DNA from: Bugulina stolonifera
Lineage: Eukaryota; Bryozoa; Gymnolaemata; Cheilostomatida; Bugulidae
NCBI GenBank assembly: GCA_935421135.1
Contig: OW285192.1
Coordinates: 6,032,001 to 6,096,000, forward strand
Length of the DNA: 64,000 nt
Direction: 5' to 3'
In this document: in pieces, positions 39,018-51,999 of the stretch
How positions within the stretch are numbered: position 1 is the first letter of the stretch
How the letters are laid out: the number at the start of each line of letters is the position of its first letter
Program-made: the position numbers and the translations under genes
The notes under the pieces: generated by a model
Databases searched by the model: none
Told to the model about the DNA's origin: nothing
Seen by the model: only the letters and a program-made list of their open reading frames with translations

Positions 39018-42000
39018 CTAAAATGAAAATGTCTGCTTAATAATCATTATAATTACTATAATTATGTTTTTGCAATTTCACAAGCCAACTATACCATTTG
39101 GGTACATGTACATGGAATGTTCTCTTGACCTTTGGGATGGAACAAGCAAGAATAATTAAAACTAGAGTTAACTCGCCAACACACTATTGCTTTTGTTATG
39201 GTGAAGGTCATATAGATGAGCCATAGGGTTAAAAATGTTAAACACCTAGAAAATTATTGCAGCAGATTCGATTACACTTCACCATTTTGACGGAGGCCAA
39301 CCAACACGATTATTTGAGATGAGAACGGATTTATTGGGTTTGGTGCGGTGACTTTGGCCAATGACTACAAGTCTCTTGGACCTGAGGCTAGGTTTCTTAA
39401 TTTCAATCATTCAACATAATCACGATCCCAGTAGGTGCTAATTTAGTCTGAGATCCAAGCAGCAGTATATGCACCAACTAAGCAACGGGTATTGGATAGA
39501 TATAAGAATATGTAGATTCAACTCTAGTTACGTTACTAGCTATATGTGTATGAACTACCAGTATGGTCTATGTTACTAGACAAACATGCTGTCGTGCATA
39601 ATAATAATATGATAACAAAGTCAGCTTGGACATCATGTTTACAATACAACAACCGGCTCTGCGGAATCCACTGTGTTTATCATTAGAAATGCAATGACAT
39701 TTTTCCTTCCCTTGTTTATCTTTACTATATAAATAAATAAGCTTTGTACCCAAATACATGATTCATATGATCACTGAAAGGGATTTGTATACAGAGGCAT
39801 AAGCTAGATCCTTGCACAATTCACATGTAACTATACACTATACACACTAGAAGATAACATTCATATGTCCTGCATAACTATGTTATATCTAGATGAATAA
39901 AAATATCTATGTTTATTGTTTTTTGCAACTGGCCTTTGCAGTTGGAACATTCGCATTCTCACATTCAATCATGTAGGTCTGTCGAGTCTGTCTGTATCAT
40001 GTATGGTACAAATTGACGATTCAGCGTAGAATCGCAAACAATAATAAATTTCAAACTGCTGTTGGCGAAGTGACTTTTCTACCCAAAGTATATAACTATA
40101 TATTATTATGTATTATTTTGATTGGCCTATATTTACGATGCAGTCATGTTGTGCACTTTCATCAATTTATGTTAGCAAACGAGATAACATCCAGGTATCA
40201 TAACAATAAAATAATAACAAATAGGCGAGATATTGTACAGGCCTACTTGAGTGTATTGCAAATAATCAAAGAGTTTCGGCAACAGGAAGTTCCCGGTGCC
40301 ATGCACCTGGATTGTTGAGAATCACTAGGTTGCCCAAGTTTGCCCTCTGTATCAATGCTGATTGGTTCAAAACAACAAAGCAGTCTACAAATGAGAAGCT
40401 AATATTAGACGGAGCTGCAGTTTTCCCACTTCCTGTTCTGTTTAGCTACAGAATGAATCTCTGTACTTGTAAGGATGTTATGGCTACCCATGCACACACC
40501 TCAGGCAAATATTATTAAATATAATATTTATGGTAATTATAATAATATTATCTTTCACTGTGGCCTCCAACAAGGACTATTTATAGTTTCATATTTGTAG
40601 CTAAATTTGTTCTAAAACCCAGACAGACTCTCTAGTGTTTCCCATTCATGTAGCTGTTGATAGTACAGTGAGAGTTTACATAGTACTATCACAATTGGAG
40701 GCAATAAAAAATGAAGGTTGATGGCAAAATAATGTTATTCAAAAGCTCAATACTAAAATTGAATGAATGATACATTAGTTTTAAGCACTGGGGTGTGATG
40801 TCATACACTGGCACCTGCTGGCACCTGATACACTACTCTATCTTTTTGGTGTATCAAGTTACTGGAATAGAGGTGTTTACACAGCACACCCAAGTGGCTT
40901 ATTTCAACCAAACCTAATTTTATCTTGGATTAATTAAAATATTTATAAAACCAACCCTATTGTTTATGTGTAAAACAATGAAGTATTTTTATTAAGGTCC
41001 TGCAGTGAGCTGTGTACCTAGAGGCTTGTGGTTGTCCCCTATCTGGCCTATTCAGCTAATATATACCTCTACTCATACCTATATGTATATACATGTATAT
41101 GCACTAGATTGTAGGGCTATGTGTGCATGTACATGCAGTTAAATCTTTCAGCTAGGAATGTCAGTGTCTCTAAACAAATCTGATAGATTTATGGTGTTAT
41201 CAACTTATGGTTATTATCAAGTAATCAGCATCCACTTTCACCAAGTAGGTCCAAAGTACCTTCAATAGAAAGTACATCTACATCTACATGTATTTATTCC
41301 AGTATACAATAATTCATTTTTGGATGATGAGGATTTTATTGTGCAACAAAAACATAATAATTATAATAATTATAACAATATTATCATCTTGGTGCAAGGC
41401 GTTGGATAGACTGTATATTTTTATACCTGTCAAGTCTTCAGGTTTTACAGGGAGATTCCCAGGGTACTTTTAAATCTCTCTGTTTGGCCAGGTTTTGCAA
41501 TATTTCCAAGCTGTTTTCAACAATATTTTGATAAAAATAGCCAGTATCATTCTCAATCATGTAACTTTATTAACATGTTTCTTAAATTTGAAGCTGGATA
41601 TTGAAGTATTACAAATGCATTTAGTTTCAATTCCAGTTGGAATAATATATTGAATGTTTCAGATTTTGCATAATTTTACACCACTGGAGAAATGTGCAGA
41701 GAAGCTGGGGCCTTGGTTAAAACATATTTTGCCATCTTGACGGTTCCTCGCTAGGGAATCGTTACTTCCAGGTTTTTAGTTCCGATTACTTGACAAGTAT
41801 TCTGTATGTTTGCATTATGAATTATACTTCTCACATTGCTCATAGCTACAACATGCACATAATATTATGTACGCATAGCCTATTCTGGGAGGATATCAAA
41901 TAAAATAGAGTATTGTTACACCTTTAGCAGACCTCCTATGGGATGAACCATCTACCTCAAAAACAGGTGGAGATAATTTCAACAGATTGTGGAAACTGTT

Positions 42001-42370
42001 TAGCCAATCCATGATTGAATAAGTAAGAATAAAGGTTAAACCACATCCACACTTTTGAAATTTTGGCAAAATTAATAGAAATCATACATGTATATTTCAT
42101 ATAGACATGTAGTGACAGTACAATATCTGATATTGTGCAGAAAAGGTTAAGCAGATAAATTTATATTGACAAGAAAACAAGGTGACTGTCTGGCATAGCC
42201 CGGCCCTGCATGTTAACAGTGTGCTAATAATAGCCTGAAAACTAAACTAATAAAGTAGGCCCACATACAAAAAATCTATACCAACTATTTCAAATATTGG
42301 TATTTTTCATAATCACAACATGTAAACAATAATGATGTAAAACCTAAATTTAAATTTCATAGAAGCCTAC

Positions 42371-42473
42371 CGAAGGTGTAGAACTTTCTGTCGACCCGTT
42401 TCTTAGATAAGATTCAGTGTCAACTTCTCCAGCAGGTCCGGATGAGTAACCAGTACAGTCAGTAGATATGTAC
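42371..42473 (-). CDS. Candidate orphan exon, Ser/Thr-rich frame
   Basis: Bounded on the minus strand by an acceptor (gcctacag) and a donor (TTCG|gtaggc). In one frame it reads YISTDCTGYSSGPAGE and ends RNGSTESSTPS, like the Ser/Thr-rich stalk of the mucin-like gene downstream. It would enter in phase 2 and leave in phase 0, so it cannot join the exon at 39017 directly; another exon would be needed. A second frame is also open over most of it, so coding status is uncertain. Confidence 0.35.
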
Positions 42474-43059
42474 CTGTAGGCTTGTATGTATTACATGTGA
42501 CCTTAACACAATGTATGCTGTCACTTCAAGGCCTAAATTGTGTGTGACAGCGATATCCTCTACTCCTGCATATCTATTATGATATTTCTCACATGACATT
42601 GTGATTGCTTGTTATTTACAGTGACCTCATTCAGAGAGAAGACAACTTCCATATGAATGACTAATAACTAATGAAATATACATGTACATGTATAATGTAG
42701 AACTCTAATATACTGTAGCATACTGTAAATTTATTGTTGCTGATTGATGTAGTTGATCAACGTTGCTGAACACAGGTCAACCGTTCTGGACACAGGTCAA
42801 CTGTTCTGGACACAGGTCAATCATCTGAGTGAACAGAGTATCTATTCCATTCAGTGCAGTTCTGCAAAATCTATTTAGTGGTAGACTCATGGTACATGCC
42901 CACATAGAACTGCCCAATTAAACTCAACACACCAGACTTTGAAGTCCAATAATGCCAGTGCAAAGCAAACTTGACTCTCCTGGCCCCAGATTTCCATCTG
43001 AATATCTTTATAATCAATTCCTACTAGTTAAATTCTTAATGTACAGAAATAATATTATC

Positions 43060-43680
43060 GGTGCCATTTGACTTGGTGGGGTAGGCTGTCAGCGTCCCGT
43101 ACACTACTATTCTAAACCCTCAGGAGCTCAGCAGGCGCATGTGCACAGTGATCTACTTAGCCCTTCTAGACTTCCACTGTGACTAAGTCTGTAGTACTGC
43201 ACCTAATTGCAAAATTACTTGCTAGTGACAGTTCACATTGTAGTACCTGCAATCTATAGATGCAAACTGGCATAGTGCAACACAACATGATGCATTTTAA
43301 CTCCTCCCTCACAGCTATACATGTACACATAGGTCATGTTCCTGCCAGCCCAGTCTAGCTATAGGAGCCACTTCCACACCTCTAGGTCTTGCGCTGACTC
43401 TGAGGACTCCGGCAGCACCTTTGGGCCCAGGAGTCCCTCCTAGTCACCTTACTGCCCCATTGTGTGTCTATAATTATAATAATGTCGCTTATACCTGGTT
43501 TCTCTCTCGAGCCCTCTAACCCCCCCTTGTTTGGTCAGCCGGTTCTGACTCCCCCTTCTCTGTACTCTAGCCTGTATTTTGTGCGGCTGCGCCTCAGCTA
43601 CCCAGCTGGACGCAACACTAAGTCACGCTAGTGATAGCACTTCCTGAGTTGAGACCCTTTCAACTTACCAAGTAACTGCT
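43060..43680. other. GC-richer block, unidentified
   Basis: Distinctly higher in G+C than its surroundings, with C-rich runs on the plus strand. No splice-supported frame or polymerase III boxes found. It could be an old retroelement fragment or a regulatory island; nothing in the sequence decides. Confidence 0.25.
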
Positions 43681-44309
43681 CATGCTCAGAACCTAATTTC
43701 CTGCTGGCTTCTAAATTTTTTATTCTGCTCAAAAACTTGTTGAACTAGCTATTACTAGTACACAGATAATTACTGTATTCCCCATATTTTATAATTCCCT
43801 GCGATAAAAAATTAGTCTAAATAGTGTTGTCACATGAAGAATACAGACCTAATGAACATTGCAGTAATATTCATAGATACTGTGCATACAATGTATGATT
43901 GTATGATCTCATGCAGTTTATCAAATACACTATTCAATATCAATAAAAGAAATTGATTATACATGTAACATAAGTATTATATAATTACGAGTATATACGC
44001 TGTACATGCAGATACTTTTTAAATTCACTATCAGGAGTTGTCTGTCATTGCATGTAGGAGATCTCACTTTACAATGCATGTAAACATGCATGTACTACAT
44101 GTGGTGATGTTTATGTATAAACACATACAAAGGATTGTATCCTACATATGCTGGAACACATGTTTTTGGCACCAATTAGTTTCGTAGGTCACAGTTTCTG
44201 TGGCCATGACTTACAGCGCGTACCACGTGAAGGTAGAGAGATGGACATCCAATTTACTCATACCAACACACATCTCTACCTGCTGGCAATGACCAAACTA
44301 ACCTCCACA

Positions 44310-44479
44310 TCACATGAAGGAAAACTGAGCTTTATGATGCTCAATGGCTGCTTTCTTGTCTTTGGACACACCAAGTGCATCCGTCATGCTGGGAGGTGGT
44401 GCAGGATGTGCTGCTACACGTACAAATTCTTCATCATCCATTAGCTTCAGGGCAACCTCTTGGAGTTCAGTAATGTAAT
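44310..44479 (-). CDS. Orphan terminal exon, unknown protein
   Basis: A minus-strand exon with a good acceptor (acatttgcag) and a stop codon at 44310-44312. It reads YITELQEVALKLMDDEEF, then a proline-rich stretch (AHPAPPPSMTDALGV) and a charged end (KDKKAAIEHHKAQFSFM). The composition is protein-like and the entry phase is 1. No upstream exon was recognised, so it may be a gene remnant or the last exon of a gene broken up by repeats. No family recognised. Confidence 0.4.
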
Positions 44480-45479
44480 CTGCAAATGTATAACGTATGT
44501 TGCATAACATTATGCCCTTCTAGCAAACCGGCTTTTCAGCATGATATAATCAGTCGTACTTGCGACATTGCAGACATACTGCAGTTGTCAAAATTGTCAA
44601 ATGCATATGGCCTGTAATTGCTGTTGATTGAAGACTAATTGTTGGTCCTTTATGTCAGATAATGTATATATTATGTTGCTGACAGAAAGCACAGTATAAA
44701 ACAATGAATTGGTATGATGTATAAATATGAACCATAAGTATTACAAACTTCTATATGTTTCACAGAAGCTGTGCCTCTTTTGTACTTCCTGAAGGAATAA
44801 TTATTCTGTATTTGGTATTGAATAGTGGTAATGCTACAAAAGTAGCAATATTACATGTTTATGTATGTTGTTCTGCAATAAAAAATGCCTGTATGCATGT
44901 CTCTAGGTATGTACAAATTACTATGACCACAGCTTTAAGCAGTCTAAGGTACATGTATAAGTATGACTCACGGTTTAACTTTACCTACATGTACAAATAT
45001 GTACATAGGTTTCTGAATTGAGCACCTCGATCTATTTTATATGCTGTAACCAACCTCAGGTGTAGGCTTCATCATCTTTTTGAAACAGACTTAGCTTGCT
45101 TTGTGCAACAAATCCTGCAATTTGAAATGATAACCAACGATGATTAAATTAATATTATAGACAATCATACCAGCCAGGTTAATAATAAATCTCTACTTCT
45201 TAGTGTGAAGTTGGCTTCTCTAACCTGCTTCTAGAAAGAAGAGAAGAAAACTTCACATCGTGATCGCTAATTGGTTCAAAAAGAGTTATAACATGTGTGA
45301 AGCCAAGTAAAATGAAACAAATACAGCATTAAAACTCACCAGCTTATGCCCCTCGGCGGGACTAGCCCCTTGCAGCTTGCACTGCCAGGTGTCACTGCTG
45401 GCCAACTCTCTGTGAGAAAGGCCCAAATGACATGGCCTTTTTGGCAGGGGTAGAGAAGTTGCCTTGGAGCCATGCTAGC

Positions 45480-45622
45480 TTGCATAACCCCGAAGACTTT
45501 TATTTGAGGCACAGGAGCAATTGTGGCTGAATGCTCTTCCTAACACTACCGTGACCGGGATTTGAACCTGGAACCTTCAGCATGAAAGTTCAGCATGCCA
45601 ACCATTCAGCCACGGCTGCTCC
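45480..45622 (-). repeat. tRNA-derived SINE, copy 2
   Basis: The minus strand has an A box (TGGCTGAATGG, 45602-45612) and a B box (GGTTCAAATCC, 45558-45568), then the body GTGTTAGGAAGAGCATTCAG shared with the copy near 3.4 kb. The body may extend further left to about 45360. Confidence 0.75.
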
Positions 45623-46393
45623 CTAAAAAATACAGCATTATGCATATAAAATTGTGAAACATTACAATAGACCAGCAGCAAAACAGCAGGTAAACTGACA
45701 TTTTTATTTCCATCACATAAGTCACAATTTATAGCAAGACTTGTTGTTAGAGAATACAAGTTGAAGTTGTCTTCTTTTGAAATTTGATTCGATGGAAGGA
45801 CAACTCCAAATACTTTTCGCCACAAAAAAATATTGGTTCTTTCAAACGGAAATATACGGCGTTTTCCTGGAGATGGGGTCTACGGCGTAGGCGGTGTTTT
45901 AGTTACACCCATAGAGGTAGGTAAATACCTCTATGGTTACACTCCTCTCTCCCTGGCCACAGTACATGCAGTTTCAGCTCAAAATAGTTCAGGTTATGCC
46001 CATTTTGTATGCTGTGTTCTTCTATTGTTTATGTTTTCAGAGGTCAAAGCAGCTTTGCAATGATTAGATTGGCAATGTTAGAATGTAACGATTGATGTAT
46101 AGTTAGTATACTATATAATATTATATATATATTATTATTATATTAAATTAATATTATTTTATATTATTATAATTATTATTATTCATTATTTATATAGATA
46201 GGTTGACATTGATTTACACTTTTTCTCTTTTGAGTTATCTAAATTTTTAATTTTCGATTCATATTTGTAATAACTTTTTACTAATAAATAAAGTTATAAA
46301 GTTTAGTTTTATTTAGCCTTAATACTTTAATAATTATTATTTTAATTTTTAATTTTAGAATTTTAATGATTGTGATAATAATGTATCTTGTTT

Positions 46394-49300
46394 GGTAAAG
46401 GGACATTTCGAAAAAGACAGTTCGAAACAGGACATTCCGAAACCGGACAATTCGCAACCGGACAGTTCGAAAACGTAAAAAAGAAGACAACTCTACAGCA
46501 ACTTTTATTTCTTATTGTGAAGCTTTTGCCGATATGGTATGCAAAGAGTAGTGTTTCCGTTTCCTGTCAATAATGTAGTTTCTCTTTGTAAAGTCCTACA
46601 AGTAATCAAGTTTCTCTAATTTTTTAATGTAATAATCGTTATTCTACTTTTATGTAGAATACTGTGTTGAATAAACCATGGCTATAGAGTGAAACGAGTG
46701 TTACAACTTTATTTCACCAAAACCTTGTCAATCAGCTGGTGTTAAGTAAAGCTTAGTATTTTTTTAATTTAAAGCTTGACTTCTAAAACTTAGAATTATA
46801 AAATAATTATTTATTATAATATAATATAATTACTTTAGCTGTAATGCTTAGTATTATTATAGGATCAAGCTTTATTAGAAAAAAGATGTAGTATTATGCA
46901 AATTATAATAATAATTTAATAATTGTAAGTTTGTAGTCAAAGTGAAAGTCTAGTTAATGGTATAGTGGCTATTTCATCTGTCCACACTTTTGTTTTATTT
47001 GTCATGTTGATGTTTGCAGTGAATTTTTAGTCAAACCTCACCTTAAAGTTCCTAACTGTTTGCCTTTATTTTTTTATTCAACAGATACTTATCACTATCC
47101 TATTTGTAGGCTAATACACAGCAAATTGACCAGTGTATTATGCCGCAGGAAAATTACATCTCACTGGTACTGGGACTGTTAGTTTTAAAACTCTTTTTTC
47201 TAATATCATGTTTATACTATTGACTTTCTAAAATATTTATGCTACACCGTATGTCAACAGTTTGTTTGCTGCCGTTAGTTTACTTGACCTAAACACACTT
47301 TGGCTCAAGTTGAAAAAACTAGTTGCTAGTATACCAAGTAACTACACATCTGCTTTTCTGCCATACATGTATATGAGTATTAGAATCAATAACATGCGTT
47401 GGGAACTCACATAAGTGAGTATTGTAAGTATCCTTGTTTATTCAGCAAAGCATGTTATAACTGACGTATTCATCACTGATTGTAGGAGTACGAGTTGGTT
47501 GAAATGGGACTCCCATCTTCTAGCATTGTCAAACAATTAGTGTCAGCGTGGTGCATCTTTCCTCTGTCTGCCTCAATTATAGACATTGCAGCCGTGAAGC
47601 GGTCACCTTCAAACAGGCCTAGTGAACTATGGACATTCTGACCGTCATCAGCTCCATGTATGCATTAGTCCTTTCAAGTGAGTTGTCTGTCTACAAGCAT
47701 TTCACCTTCTATTACAGATATAATTTTTATCACCAGTGATCCTATTTTTTATATCTCTGGCTAACATGTAGATATAAATACACCATCCCATTCGCTTACA
47801 TTAGAGGTTACACATAGTAGTACATGTTTTACATTACTTTAAGTTGCATTGCTATGAATAGTATAATAGTAATAGACTTACAGGTATTTACAGTCTGCCT
47901 TACAATCTCTCTGCCTCCTGCCTCCCTCTCTTACTTGCAAAGTTAAAGTGGTAAAATCCAAGTTCAGCAGTAAACAGCTTCAAGACAAAGCTTTGTGCTG
48001 TATTAAACCCAATGGACTTGGACTCTATCTTGCTGGTGAACAGCTAATTTTTTCAAGGCTAACAAATCGCAGTAGGGTAATGTTTAAATGCATAGGTTTA
48101 AATCCACCTAATACATGTACTATCTCTGCTCCAACTCAGTTTTTTTCTTTAAATTTCTATGTTAACTAGGCGTATACTTTCAGCAGGATTTAAGAAAACA
48201 GATGTCAAGCTGCTACTCTCCGATCTCACGATGGAAGGATTGAGGGAAGACTCTCTCTTGAATAAGTATATAGGTTGCATGTAGTTTGACTCAACTCAGG
48301 TCAGATTGGCTAATGAGTGGAAACTAGCAGATTGTAAGTTAACTATACATGCCCGTCATGATGTTGTAAGAAAATAGCTATTGAGTTGACCATTTTTCAG
48401 TTTCACAGTTTACCTTTTTGAGAAAATCGACAGATGTGGGCGCAGTATTCTCTCTATAGACGTTTAACGACCACTTGCTTTTGATTAACGATGAAAAACT
48501 ATTTCAACTCCTCAGAACTCCATCTAAAAATGTCATCATCTAACTTTTCTGGTACTGCCCAACGTCTGATACTGCTATATAAATTATATTTTGCTATTCA
48601 AAGAATTTAACATGTTAATGGTAGTGGTTCTACCACAGGTACTTCTACGTAATGCTCTGTTAGTGTAAACAATCGTGATGGAGACTTGAACTGCAGAGTT
48701 GTTGCGCTACATGCTGCCCTGTGTTCGAGTTAATTGGCTGAGATTGGTAAGGTATGAAAGTTGCTTGCAGCGCAGAGAAATGAGACCTGCTTCGATAGTC
48801 AAATATTACCCCTTGTTTAAAGTATTGTTCTAATTGATTAGATGCTGTCAGTCACCAGATGTTGATGCTCTCAATTAATGTTCCTGAAAGTTGAAAAGAC
48901 CCAGATACAAGCATCTTTAATGGGATCCTTGTTAAGAACATGTTGCACTCTGACAATGTACGAAAAGGTATTAACATTGTTCTTGTACACATCACTAACC
49001 AGTAGTGCATAGGCCTAAAATAGAGTTATGTTTGATAATATTCATTTTCAACAGCGGAATATGTCTCGGGTTGACACAAATTGTGAATGGGTGCAATTCC
49101 CATGGGGTTTCAGTACAGGTGATGTGCTGTGTTCAACCTTGTTTAGTCTCACAAGACTGTGTCCGCCTGAACACACACGGTCATGATGTACGAGTATATA
49201 TGGGTATATCCATTATATAACTTATAATTATATTGTTTCTCAACTGTATAATAAATCATCTGTGGTCTTTTGCTTTGCACTTAGATGGTCGTAGCATATT

Positions 49301-51380
49301 TTACTAGCGGGTTTGGAGCACTGTATACCCACATGTACATAACATGCGCAGCGCAAACGATGCCAATACCATGTACAAACAACATATACTACATGTATGT
49401 AAATTATCAGAGTGTTCACATTTGCACAGCAATATTGTCTTCTTGTTGCCTAAACTCTTTTTAGAGCAGAAAAGATCTATTTGTTCTACCAACCTTGTAT
49501 TCATAAGTTTGCTGTATGTCACCAAAAAGCAGCAAACACCACAGCACCTTCTCCTTAGTAATTGGCCAATCTTGTGGCGTTGCAAAGGGTTGCAAGGGAG
49601 CGCTCGTAAATATTTGTATAGTACATACCGCATATACATGTACATGCATGGTATTTCTGGCATAGACCTCCATTGAAAATAATATAGCATACACCACGTA
49701 TATTTTTGTAAAAGTACATGCCCACCTAACTACACTGTTATCATTTCAATGTTTTCAGTTCTTGCAGAAGTTGTCTTCTCTTCATTTAGTGTTAGTCGTA
49801 GTCTGTTCACAAAATTTGATGGTAATATATGGTCGTTTTACATATTCATTTAACCAAAACAAACAAAATCCCTTATTGCAAGTATAAAATTTAAACTATT
49901 TAGACACTTATACATTAATTGCTGTAAATGCTTTAGCTTGACATCCTAATATTATTTAAAAGTTACATTACTCTGTTGATGAAGTGGCGGATGTTGTGGT
50001 CGATTGCTTTGAGGAAGTCCTCCATATTTTGTCTTCTATAATAGTCGGCGACCAGCCTATGTAGCCTATTTTCTAATCTTCTCGTTTCAGTTGACACTTT
50101 CTTTCTGGGTGGTTCACCCCTGTCTGCTGACTTCAATGCAGTCTGAACTGCCACATCATCTTTGTTAATTATCGAAATTAACTTCCATATACTCGGATGC
50201 CTTTGTCCAGTCAAAGACTTGATCCTACAGCAAGATTGTGGCAAATAAATATTTTAGTAAGAAAGCAGACACAGCCCGAATACATACATCTACATGTGCA
50301 GTATATGCATAATTATGTCAATTTCAAAAGATTGCCCTAGTACGGGTTGCTAGTCAGAGAATTAGTATTAGTTAGGTCGCACTGATGCCAACAAGTTATT
50401 TAAGTTATTTAGCAGCAATTCATATGTACAATGTACATGTATATGCATTATTTCACACGCCTAAAAGAATTTTTTTATAACCAGAATTCTGCTTGTAGTC
50501 AATATTAGTTTGCTAAGTGAATTCATCTCATAAAAAGAAAAAGCAAGGAGGGGTTTGCTCTGACTTTACCATCTTTTAAAGTTCCATGTCATCTTAATGA
50601 AATAGTTGCTGTATTGTTTTGGCTGAAACTACATTTTAGATATGCATCAGCCACTTCATTGTAAATAGCTAAAAATCTAGTTTGGGAATAGTTCTACTAA
50701 ACTATTCACTTTGCATTTGTTGCTGATTACTGTGTAAACCTACAACTTAGACAGCAGCCAATTACTATGTATATTCTAATATTTAAATTAATGGAAAATA
50801 ATAAAATGTATAGAGGAAAAATATAATGATTTTTTTTCTGTATTAAAAACATGTACATGTGTACCAATAATGCACATACAATGTTTTGCTAGGCCCTACT
50901 TAATTTCTGTGGTCATGTCACTGTCACTGTTTTTCACCTAATGTATTTCAACCATTTGGTACTAAAACGCTATTGATCATAACTAGAAGTTGTCCTCTTC
51001 CAGAAGATCATTTGGGAGAGGGCAACTTCTGATTATGATCAATGGGCAATGTTCAGCCCATAGAATTTTATGGTTCAGCCCCACCTAGCCATTCCAACAC
51101 AACCAATATTAGCTTACCTTGTATCGCCTTGACACAAGGAGTATAGCTTCCCATTATTACCAAATAGGCTCAAGCTAAGTGGCCAGAGACGAAAACTGCA
51201 TTAACTTTGTACAATTCATTTTCTGTAGCACTATGTTTTGGTACGTCATGTCGTTAAAAGGGTTAATTCTATTCTACATTATTATATAACAGGTTAAAGT
51301 TCATGAACTATTAAAAATGCAAAAGCAACAGTTTTCACATAAGCATGAATTAAAATTTATCCCATAGAACTAGTTACAAT
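46394..51380. repeat. Left arm of the giant inverted repeat
   Basis: About 5.0 kb, inverted relative to 54583-59299. Identity is very high over long stretches: the open frame at 49005-49220 encodes the same 71 residues as its counterpart at 56722-56937. It has about 250-270 bp not present in the right arm (about 48110-48380). Frames conserved between the arms lie at about 47945-48045 and 49461-49690, but no protein family is recognised for them. Confidence 0.85.
49963..50224 (-). pseudogene. MULE transposase C-terminal exon, left-arm copy
   Basis: A minus-strand exon after a good acceptor (cttgctgtag), ending in a stop at 49963. It includes GQRHPSIWKLISII, then a Lys/Arg-rich stretch and RLHRLVADYYRRQNMEDFL. 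HPSIWK-type sequence followed by a basic segment and a LxxLVxDY helix is the usual C-terminal end of animal MULE-domain transposases. Upstream catalytic exons were not found. The right-arm copy shares most residues. Confidence 0.7.
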
Positions 51381-51999
51381 ACTGGTGTATGAATTTTACT
51401 TATTCATAGACACTATTTTTATAATACCAAGTGGTGGCCATTTTGAAAATAGTTTGCAGATACAGTTAGTGAATAAAGAAAATGTATTACAATGTAACAC
51501 ATACAATGTATATGCAATATGAATAAAGGTCAAATTGGTAATCCACGAGTATATTATAAGACTAGAAGATGACATTTCCACACAATGTTGACATTTAACA
51601 GCCAATAAAGCATTACCTTTACCTAAGATCTACCAGCCAGAATTTTTAAGAATATCCTACTAAAGCTGCTTAGGCTACCCGAGGTCCATCCATCTTTAAA
51701 GATCCCTTACATCCAAGTCTGTCTCTTCCTACACAGCACCAGTATATGTTGATTATCATTTCACCATTTTTGATTATTATATGAAACCTCTGTAAACAGC
51801 ACTTCCACCACCACGATTTGTTTATATGAAAGTGAGGTCATCAGGCATGGTTGTACCAGTGGAGAGTTCTAACATATTATCCACCTGTAAAAGACTCCAG
51901 GATTTTTATAGTCTGCTTCTTCGTATAAGCCACGCATATTAAGCACAGCAACATGTTACAAATAGCAAGTTGAGTAAGGTTCTACAGTGCAATAGACCT

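Larger units (their letters stand above)
39018..46393. other. Region upstream of the mucin-like gene, with orphan exons and repeats
   Basis: 7.4 kb of mostly AT-rich sequence. It may contain missing 5' exons of the mucin-like gene. Two splice-bounded minus-strand frames (42371-42473 and 44310-44479) are listed separately. A terminal-inverted relic with ATACCTGTCAAGT-type ends lies at about 41420-41810. A plus-strand frame at about 41930-42020 (WDEPSTSKTGG...) has an acceptor in front but no gene context. A SINE lies at 45480-45622 and an AT microsatellite-like stretch at 46110-46200. Confidence 0.4.

Noticed and set aside
40013..40318. 101-codon plus-strand frame
   Set aside because: No acceptor or donor support, no motif, and a composition matching the AT-rich background.
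44148..44444. 98-codon plus-strand frame
   Set aside because: Mostly antisense to the better supported minus-strand terminal exon at 44310-44479; the start lies in repeat-like sequence.
49005..49220. 71-codon frame, identical in both MULE arms (also 56722-56937)
   Set aside because: Identity reflects the near-identity of the arms at the DNA level; there is no splice context or protein motif, so conservation does not imply coding.
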